From Halomonas aestuarii (GTDB taxonomy: Bacteria > Pseudomonadota > Gammaproteobacteria > Pseudomonadales > Halomonadaceae): 64,000 nucleotides of DNA. The stretch's first letter is position 1, and each line of letters begins with the position of its first letter. This document shows positions 58,301 through 64,000 of this stretch, one piece after another. The position numbers and the translations under genes were made by a program. The notes beneath the pieces are model-generated. The model saw only the letters and a program-made list of their open reading frames with translations, searched no databases and was not told the origin of the DNA. The stretch is from the NCBI RefSeq assembly GCF_001886615.1, contig NZ_CP018139.1, positions 1,054,001 to 1,118,000 of the forward strand, in the 5' to 3' direction.

Positions 58301-58989
58301 CGTCCGTGTCGCTCGAGCTCGCCACCCCAGACGGTCCGCTGTCGACTGATTCTCTACGAGTGGAGGACTGGCTGGACGGCCTGCGCGAGAACGCCGAGGG
58401 CGAGCGCTGCCGGCTGGTGCTGATGACCAGCAGCCTGGTCAACAAGGGCAAGTACAACTGGAAGCACTGGCTCGCCCCTTGGGTCGGCCACCTCGCCGGC
58501 CAGCTCGCCCTCGGCCCCATGACCACGGTGCTGCTCTCCCGCGCCGGCGGCGGCACCCTGGCACCGCTGGACGAAGCCACCGCGCGCGCGCACCTGGAGG
58601 CCATCGCCCGCGCCTGGCGGGCCGGCATGACCGCCCCCCTGCCGCTGGCCCGGGACACCGCCTTCGCCTGGCACGAGAAGGGCGGCGACGCGAACGCCCT
58701 GGCCCGCGTCTTCGGCAGCGACGAGAAGGCGGAAGAGGCCGACCTCAAGGCCTGGAAGGCCGCCGCGCGCGTCTTCGAGGGCGACGACTACACCGCCGGC
58801 GAGCGCGACCGCGATCCCTACCTCGCCCGCCAGTGGCGTGACCTCGCAAGCCTCGTTCGCCACCAGGCCGCCGGCCGGCGCTTCACCGAGCTGACCGCGG
58901 CGCTCTACGCCCCATTGCACGACACCGTGAAGGCCAAGGGCGTCGACAGGAAGAACGGCGGCAAGGGCCAGGGAGGCAGCAACTCATGA
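55357..58989 (+). CDS. recC: Exodeoxyribonuclease V gamma chain
   Basis: 1210 residues. The Chi-recognising, inactive-helicase subunit of RecBCD. N-terminal IHGNRLEALRDLAVEW and VQSNGISQWLKLALA are typical, as are PMRAIPFRHVCLLGMNDGEYPR (key part HVCLLGMNDGEYPR) and the degenerate nuclease-like C-terminal part. The ATG at 55357 has AAGGA 6 nt upstream; the frame is open for 249 nt more but that part has no RecC similarity. Overlaps recB by 4 nt. Confidence 0.95.
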   Translation: MPLTALRSPELTPGFMVIHGNRLEALRDLAVEWIRHHPLGPLEDEVILVQSNGISQWLKLALAADPPKGAGIAAAMDVTLPARYLWQAYRAVLTQQDGPEAVPPASPLDKPRLVWRLMRLLPELTDDETFAPLARFLADDEDRRKRHQLAERLADLFDQYQVYRADWLAAWAEGRDELIDARGQARPLAEDQRWQPALWRRLRDDIGEAGLATSRAWVHTRFLEACRELTPETRPNGLPRRVVVFGISSLPRQTLEALAAVSKVTQVLLCVHNPCRHYWADIIEHKDLLRAARRRQRHRPGMPLELDDTELHLHAQPLLAAWGKQGRDYLRLLDEFDDQDAYRALFDAEAMRIDLFDSPAEAEAPGLLQQLQDDILELRPPQETRDTWPAVDPGRDRSLRFHVAHSALREVEILHDQLLAAFDADPTLRPRDVLVMVPDIDTYAAAVQAVFGRLAPDDPRHIPFTLSDQTSRHRQPLLVALEALLHLPEARLTVSDLLDLLEVPALRGRFGLDAEALPVLRRWIEGAGIRWGLNATQRARLDLPGGLTANTWAFGLRRLLLGYAVGDTADGPWHDIEPYGDIGGLEAALAGPLMDLLDVLEAQWRALSEPADVATWCRRLRGLLATCFAAEDEADLATLSRLEELLEEWQETTEDAGLTEALPLSVVREHWLGQLDEANLSQRFLAGAVNVATLMPMRAIPFRHVCLLGMNDGEYPRVQRPLDIDLMGHDYRPGDRSRREDDRYLFLEALLSARDSLMISWVGRSIHDNEPRPPSVLLGQLRDHLAAGWRLAGREHEEDAGQALLDALTTEHPLQPFSRSYFTDNARLFTYAREWRAVHQAAPDAVAYGELPPIELDSALPLARLSGFLKDPVKAFFTTRLGVYLEREALESPDHEPFALDGLDHWQLQQALIEAGRRALDEGKSPTPAVHDTLARLEREGRLAMGGFAELMREHLVEPLDDLFEAYAEKLEAWPLAWETPASVSLELATPDGPLSTDSLRVEDWLDGLRENAEGERCRLVLMTSSLVNKGKYNWKHWLAPWVGHLAGQLALGPMTTVLLSRAGGGTLAPLDEATARAHLEAIARAWRAGMTAPLPLARDTAFAWHEKGGDANALARVFGSDEKAEEADLKAWKAAARVFEGDDYTAGERDRDPYLARQWRDLASLVRHQAAGRRFTELTAALYAPLHDTVKAKGVDRKNGGKGQGGSNS

Positions 58990-61900
58990 ACTCGCCCGAT
59001 ACCGCTCGAAATAACGTGGAAAGCGTGCACACGGCCGAGACGCCGCGCCTCGACCCGGTGGCGCTGCCGCTCACCGGCAGCCGGCTGATCGAGGCCAGCG
59101 CCGGCACCGGCAAGACCTTCACCATCGCCCTGCTCTACCTGCGCCTGGTGCTCGGCCCCCGGAACGAGGAGGACGCGGCCAGCTTCCCGCGGCCGCTGAC
59201 GCCGCCGGAGATCCTGGTGGTGACCTTCACCAACGCCGCCACCCAGGAGCTGCGCGACCGCATCCGTGCCCGGCTGGTCGAAGCGGCCGAGGCCTTTTCT
59301 CCACAGGCGCCCGACGACGCGCCCGAATCGGGGACGGACCCCGATTCCTTAGCAAGTAGCGATAGCCACGAAGGGGCACCGGGAGCAGATCAAAGCGGAG
59401 GTCATTCGACAGGGATGTCGAATGTAGCGCCCAGGGAGGGGTTCACAGCGCCTCCGCGGCGACCTGCCGCCGGATCAGCCCCGTCCCAGAACGAAACCGG
59501 AGATCTCTTCGCAGAACCTTCTGTGGATAACACAGAGCCCGAAGCAGAACTCTCACCGAGCAGCGAACCGCCGGGCAGCGATCCGCTGCTCGCCCTGCGC
59601 GACAGCTACCCCCGCGAGAGCTGGCCGACCTGCGCCCGCCGGCTGCGGCTGGCCGCCGAGTGGATGGACGAGGCCGCGGTCTCCACCATCCACTCCTGGT
59701 GCCACCGCATGCTGCGCGAGCACGCCTTCGACAGCGGCAGCCTGTTCGCCCTGGAGATGTCGCTGGACCAGTCCGAGATGGACCTGGAGATCGCCCGAGA
59801 CTACTGGCGCAGCTTCTACTACGACCTCGACCCCGAGGCGCTGGCGATCGTCGCCCGCTACTGGACCACGCCGGACGCCCTCAACGACACCGCCGCCCGG
59901 CTGCGCACCCACGCCGCCGCCCTGCCCGCCGCGCCACCGCCCTTTGATGCGCTCGCGAACTACCGCGAGCAGCGCGCCGCGGCGCTCGCCGAGCTCAAGG
60001 CGCCCTGGCCGGCCTGGCTCGACGAGCTGGAAGCCCTGCTCGAGGCGGCCGCCCAGCGCAAGGCCTTCAACGGCCAGAAGCTCAACGCCAAGAGCCGCGC
60101 CAACTGGCTCGCCGCCCTGCGCGAATGGGCCCATGACCCCGAACTCGCGAGCCCCGATCTCACTCCCGCCGCCTGGAAGCGCCTGACGCCCGACGGCATC
60201 ACCGAGATCTGGAAGGAAGAGCCGGCCCCGAACCTGCCCGCGCTGGAGGCGCTGGAAGAGTTGCCGGATAAGCTCGCCGCGCTGCCCGACCCCTTCGCCG
60301 ACCTGCTCGCCCACGCCGTGCACTGGATGGCCGCGCGCCGGGAGACCGTGCAGCGCCGCCGCGCCGAGCTCGGCCCCGACGACCTGCTGCACCGGCTCGA
60401 CGCCGCCTTCGCGGGCGAGGCCGGCGAGACGCTCGCCGCTCGCATCCGCGAGCAGTTCCCGGTGGCGCTGGTCGACGAGTTCCAGGACACCGACCCGGTA
60501 CAGTACCGCCTCTTCGACCGGGTCTATGAGCTGGAGAAGAACCGGGACGACAGCGCCGTGCTGCTGATCGGCGATCCCAAGCAGGCGATCTACGCCTTCC
60601 GTGGCGCCGATATCCACACCTACCTCCAGGCCCGGCGCGACACCGCCGGCCGCCACGTCACGCTCGGCACCAACTTCCGCTCCGCCGAACCCATGGTCGC
60701 GGCGGTCAACCGGGTGTTCGAACATGCCGAGCAGAGCGACGCCGGCGCCTTCCTGTTCCGCCGCGGCGACGACAATCCCGTCCCGTTCAGCCCTGTAGAG
60801 ACGAACGGTCGCAAGGATGCCCTCACGCGAAACGGCGCCACACAGCCGGCGCTGACCCTCTGGCACCTGGCCGCCGACGAGACGCTTTCCAAGGGCGCCT
60901 ACCTCCACGAGCTGGCCGGGCGCTGCGCCACCGAGATGGCCAGCCTCCTGCGCGAGGGTCAGGCCGGGCAGACGGGTTTTGTGAAGGCCAGTGGTGAAGA
61001 GCAAGGAGAGCTGCGCCCGCTGGCGCCGTCGGATCTCGCGGTGCTGGTCAACAACGCCGGCGAGGCCCGCGCCATCCGAAGCGCCCTGCTGGCCCGCGGC
61101 ATCCGCAGCGTCTACCTCTCCGACAAGGAGGGCGTGTTCGAGACCGAGGCCGCCGCCGAGCTGGAGGGGTGGCTCGCCGCCTGCGCCGCGCCGGACGACG
61201 AACGCTGCCTGCGCGCCGCGCTCGCCACGCCGAGCCTCGGGCTCTCCCTTGCCGAGCTCGACGCCCTGAACGGCGGCCCCCAGCAGGACGAGCTGGCCTG
61301 GGAGGCGCGGGTGATGCAGTTCCGCGACTACCATCGCCAGTGGCAGCGCCGCGGCGTGCTGCCCATGCTGCATCGACTGCTGGCCGACTTCGCGGTGCCC
61401 GGGCGGCTCTTGGCGGTGCCCGAGGGCGAGCGACGGCTCACCGACATGCTGCACCTCGGCGAGCTCTTGCAGGAGGCCAGCGCCGAGATCGACGGCGAGC
61501 ACGCCCTGCTGCGCTTCCTCGCCGAATCCCGCGCGCATCCGCACGCGCAGTCCGACACCCACCGCCTGCGCCTGGAGAGCGACGCCGACCTGGTGCAGGT
61601 GGTGACCATCCACAAGTCCAAGGGCCTGGAGTACCCGCTGGTGTTCCTGCCCTTCATCGCCGCCTTCCGCCCGGTGAAGCAGGGCGACCTGCCGCTGCGC
61701 TGGCACGACGACGACGGCCACCTGCGCCTGACGCTCTCCGCCGACGAGGCGACGCTCGCCCGCGCCGACCGCGAGCGCCTGGGCGAGGACCTGCGCAAGC
61801 TCTACGTCGCCCTGACCCGCGCCCGCCACGCCACCTGGCTCGGCCTGGCGCCGCTGGACGCCATGGAGCGCAGCGCCGTCGGCCACCTGCTCAAGGGCGG

Positions 61901-63008
61901 CGAGGAACTGACGCCCGAGGCCCTGCGCCCAGCCCTCGAGGCGCTGGCGGACGCGGATGGTCACGAGAGAGGTCGGGTGACGGTGATCGACGCTCCCGAG
62001 GCCGAGGCCACGCCGGTCGAACTCGCCACCGACGACACGCCGCTCGGCCATGCCCGCGCGCCCAGCCGGACGATCCGCGAGCACTGGTGGATCGCCAGCT
62101 ACTCGGCGCTGCGCACCGGCGCCACCCCGGATGAGGAAGCTGAATCCGCCGTCCAGGCCGAGCCGGCCCCCGAGCCCACCACCGCCGACGAGGCCACGGC
62201 GATGGAGGTGATCGACGAGCCCTTCGACGCGGCGGCTTCCACGGTGAGCGAGGGCTCGCTTCACCGCTTCCCCCGCGGCCCCTCGGCGGGCACCTTCCTG
62301 CACGGCCTGCTGGAGTGGGCCGGCGAGGAGGGCTTCGCCCGGGTGGCCCAGGACGCCGAGATGCGCGCCGACACCCTGGCCCGGCGCGCTAACCGCCGCG
62401 GCTGGGAGGGCCAGATCGCCGCCCTCGAACAGTGGCTGCCGGAGCTACTGACCACGCCGCTGCCGGTGCCGAATTCGGACGATGGCGAGGCCGCGCCGCT
62501 GCGCCTCGATGCCCTGGACGGCTACCGGGTCGAGCTGGAGTTCTGGTTCGCCGCCCACCGGGTGAACACCCGCCGACTGGACGCCCTCGTAAGCGCTCAC
62601 ACACTCGGCGGCCGGCCGCGGCCGGCGCTCGAGCCCGATACCCTCAACGGCATGCTCAAGGGCTTCATCGACCTGGTGGTGGAGCACGAGGGGCGCTTCT
62701 ACGTGCTCGACTGGAAGTCCAACCACCTGGGCGCCGACGACGCCGCCTACACCGAGGCGGCGATGGGTGAGGCCGTGCTCGAGAAGCGCTACGACGTGCA
62801 GTACTGCCTCTACCTGCTGGCCCTGCACCGGCTGCTCGCGGCCCGGCTGCCGGACTACAACATCGAGCGCCACCTGGGCGGGGTGCTCTACGTCTTCCTG
62901 CGCGGCACCCGCGCGCCCTCCCGCGGCGTGCACGCCGAACGCCCGCCGAGCGAGCTGATCCTCGCGCTCGATACCCTGTTTCGCGCCGCCGAGGAGGCCG
63001 CCGCATGA
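58986..63008 (+). CDS. recB: Exodeoxyribonuclease V beta chain (helicase-nuclease)
   Basis: 1340 residues versus about 1180 in E. coli. Walker A ASAGTGKT at 37-44, VVTFTNAATQELRDRI (motif Ia), VDEFQDTDPVQ (Walker B), IHKSKGLEYPLVFLP and LYVALTRARH are all present; the nuclease motif is LDWKSN with Asp1242 and Lys1244. Between motif Ia and the WMDEAAVSTIHSW segment lies an insertion of about 90 low-complexity residues (about 104-197) coded by palindromic DNA. Coupled to recC and recD by ATGA overlaps. Confidence 0.95.
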   Translation: MNSPDTARNNVESVHTAETPRLDPVALPLTGSRLIEASAGTGKTFTIALLYLRLVLGPRNEEDAASFPRPLTPPEILVVTFTNAATQELRDRIRARLVEAAEAFSPQAPDDAPESGTDPDSLASSDSHEGAPGADQSGGHSTGMSNVAPREGFTAPPRRPAAGSAPSQNETGDLFAEPSVDNTEPEAELSPSSEPPGSDPLLALRDSYPRESWPTCARRLRLAAEWMDEAAVSTIHSWCHRMLREHAFDSGSLFALEMSLDQSEMDLEIARDYWRSFYYDLDPEALAIVARYWTTPDALNDTAARLRTHAAALPAAPPPFDALANYREQRAAALAELKAPWPAWLDELEALLEAAAQRKAFNGQKLNAKSRANWLAALREWAHDPELASPDLTPAAWKRLTPDGITEIWKEEPAPNLPALEALEELPDKLAALPDPFADLLAHAVHWMAARRETVQRRRAELGPDDLLHRLDAAFAGEAGETLAARIREQFPVALVDEFQDTDPVQYRLFDRVYELEKNRDDSAVLLIGDPKQAIYAFRGADIHTYLQARRDTAGRHVTLGTNFRSAEPMVAAVNRVFEHAEQSDAGAFLFRRGDDNPVPFSPVETNGRKDALTRNGATQPALTLWHLAADETLSKGAYLHELAGRCATEMASLLREGQAGQTGFVKASGEEQGELRPLAPSDLAVLVNNAGEARAIRSALLARGIRSVYLSDKEGVFETEAAAELEGWLAACAAPDDERCLRAALATPSLGLSLAELDALNGGPQQDELAWEARVMQFRDYHRQWQRRGVLPMLHRLLADFAVPGRLLAVPEGERRLTDMLHLGELLQEASAEIDGEHALLRFLAESRAHPHAQSDTHRLRLESDADLVQVVTIHKSKGLEYPLVFLPFIAAFRPVKQGDLPLRWHDDDGHLRLTLSADEATLARADRERLGEDLRKLYVALTRARHATWLGLAPLDAMERSAVGHLLKGGEELTPEALRPALEALADADGHERGRVTVIDAPEAEATPVELATDDTPLGHARAPSRTIREHWWIASYSALRTGATPDEEAESAVQAEPAPEPTTADEATAMEVIDEPFDAAASTVSEGSLHRFPRGPSAGTFLHGLLEWAGEEGFARVAQDAEMRADTLARRANRRGWEGQIAALEQWLPELLTTPLPVPNSDDGEAAPLRLDALDGYRVELEFWFAAHRVNTRRLDALVSAHTLGGRPRPALEPDTLNGMLKGFIDLVVEHEGRFYVLDWKSNHLGADDAAYTEAAMGEAVLEKRYDVQYCLYLLALHRLLAARLPDYNIERHLGGVLYVFLRGTRAPSRGVHAERPPSELILALDTLFRAAEEAAA
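59295..59576 (+). repeat. Translated palindromic (REP-like) insertion inside recB
   Basis: Contains two clear inverted repeats: GAATCGGGG-ACGGA-CCCCGATTC (59325-59347) and CATTCGACA-GGGA-TGTCGAATG (59403-59424). GC and codon use are unlike the flanks, with local runs such as TTAGCAAGTAGCGATAG. The encoded stretch (about residues 104-197) is rich in Ser, Pro, Gly, Ala and Asp and has no counterpart in E. coli RecB. The frame is kept. Boundaries are approximate. Confidence 0.65.
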
Positions 63009-64000
63009 TGCCGGATACCCCGAACCACACTGCCGCGCCCGAAGCCGCGCTGATGCAAGCGCCCGAACAGGCGCTGGCCAATCACGCGGCGCTCTTCGCC
63101 CTGCTCGACCGCTGGGTGGCGCGCGGCTGGCTGCGCTCGCTGGACCGCGCCTTCGCCGCCTTCCTGCATCGCGAGGCGACGGCGGCCAACGGGGTGAGTG
63201 AAGCCTCACCCCTGCTGTTGCTGGCGGCCGCACTCGCCAGCCACCAGCTCGGCCGCGGCCACGTCTGCCTGGATCTCACCCAGACGCTCGCCACGCCGGA
63301 CCTCGCGCTCTCGCTGCCGCCGGAGGGCGACAGCCTGGAGGACCCGCCGCCGCTGCCCAGCCGGGTGATGGCCGCGCTGGAGCTGGACGCCTGGCGTGCG
63401 GCGCTGGCCCAGCCGGAGCTGGTCGCCGAGGGCCCCGGCAGCACCCCGCTGGTGCTCGCCGGAAGCCGAGAGCGCCCCCGGCTCTACCTGCGCCGCTACT
63501 GGCAACACGAGCAGGATATCCACAGCCGGATCAATGAGCGGCTCGGCGAGGCAAAGAGCGACGACGAGACCCCGGATGCGGCCCGCCTGCGCCCAATCCT
63601 CAACGCCCTCTTCCCCAACCGGAGCGATGCCCCGCACGCGATCGACTGGCAGAAGGCCGCCTGTGCGCTGGCCGGCCGCTCGCGCTTCGCGGTGATCACC
63701 GGCGGCCCCGGTACCGGCAAGACCACCACCGTGGTGCGCCTGCTCGCCCTGCTCCAGGCGCTGGCCCTCGGCGAAAATGGGGGTGAAGGCGAGGGTGAGG
63801 GAGAACAGGCCCTGCGCATCCGCCTGGCCGCCCCTACCGGCAAGGCCGCCGCCCGGCTCAACGAATCCATCGCCGGCCAGGTGGCGAAGCTCGACCTCGA
63901 CGGCCTGGCCGACGACCCCGAGCGGCTGCGAAGCGTCATCCCCAAGGAGGTCTCGACGCTGCACCGGCTGCTCGGCTCCCGACCCGACACCCGCCGCTTC
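63005..64000 (+). CDS. recD: Exodeoxyribonuclease V alpha chain (partial, C-terminus beyond window)
   Basis: First 332 residues of the 5'-3' helicase RecD. Walker A GGPGTGKT is at residues 233-240, followed by LAAPTGKAAARL (motif Ia). The ATG at 63005 (or the adjacent one at 63008) overlaps the recB stop. A short acidic insert NGGEGEGEGEQ follows the Walker A helix. The frame is open to the window edge. Confidence 0.93.
   Translation, partial: MMPDTPNHTAAPEAALMQAPEQALANHAALFALLDRWVARGWLRSLDRAFAAFLHREATAANGVSEASPLLLLAAALASHQLGRGHVCLDLTQTLATPDLALSLPPEGDSLEDPPPLPSRVMAALELDAWRAALAQPELVAEGPGSTPLVLAGSRERPRLYLRRYWQHEQDIHSRINERLGEAKSDDETPDAARLRPILNALFPNRSDAPHAIDWQKAACALAGRSRFAVITGGPGTGKTTTVVRLLALLQALALGENGGEGEGEGEQALRIRLAAPTGKAAARLNESIAGQVAKLDLDGLADDPERLRSVIPKEVSTLHRLLGSRPDTRRF

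Overview
The window looks like chromosome of a GC-rich gammaproteobacterium, most likely a halophile of the Halomonadaceae. The reasons are the high GC content, acidic proteins, a recC-recB-recD order, TRAP and TAXI transporters, an arginine deiminase (ADI) operon and a second, N-type F-ATPase. This placement is inference from gene content; there is no rRNA or other marker here. I saw no tRNA, rRNA, CRISPR array, complete insertion sequence or prophage.

Layout. 1-4.3 kb (minus): glutarate to L-2-hydroxyglutarate to 2-oxoglutarate catabolism (glaH, lhgO) between an APC-type permease and a TAXI binding protein cut by the window edge. glaH and the permease gene share a promoter/operator design that fits a CsiR-type GntR repressor. 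4.7-5.1 kb: orphan small XRE-like regulator and a strong terminator. 5.1-10.9 kb: a selenoneine cluster, egtD (hercynine), a FAD-oxidoreductase/SelD fusion (selenophosphate), senB (selenosugar) and senA (selenoneine synthase), arranged as divergent and convergent genes. 10.9-22.3 kb (minus): one continuous array arcD-arcA-arcB-arcC-atpDCQRBEFAG, in which the ATP-yielding arginine deiminase pathway runs directly into a complete N-ATPase operon. 22.5-24.2 kb: ilvD. 24.3-25.5 kb: a lower-GC patch with a small unknown ORF, an inverted repeat and an HNH endonuclease. 25.6-32 kb (minus): AhpD-like protein, GAF-GGDEF diguanylate cyclase and a Liv-type ABC importer. 32.2-34.9 kb: mmsA with a divergent LysR regulator. 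35.2-38.1 kb: katG and a secreted cupin. 38.2-41.7 kb: selO, a LysR regulator and a divergent DMT exporter carrying an in-frame 15-nt tandem repeat. 41.9-51.6 kb: ogt, then a malonate regulon (divergent GntR regulator, TRAP transporter, malonyl-CoA decarboxylase, malonyl-CoA synthetase), followed by a DsbA-like isomerase, a haloacid dehalogenase and a D-2-hydroxyacid dehydrogenase. 51.6-55.2 kb (minus): flavin reductase, a decayed small ORF, an AstE-like deacylase paired with a GCS2-type ligase, and a truncated phosphoesterase. 55.4-64 kb (plus): recC, recB and the start of recD; recB carries a translated palindromic insertion.

How it works together: most of the window is accessory carbon and nitrogen catabolism, each pathway travelling with its own transporter and often a divergent regulator. 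The two most striking units are the complete selenoneine pathway and the ADI/N-ATPase array. The latter suggests that ATP from arginine fermentation is used to energise the membrane by ATP-driven ion export.
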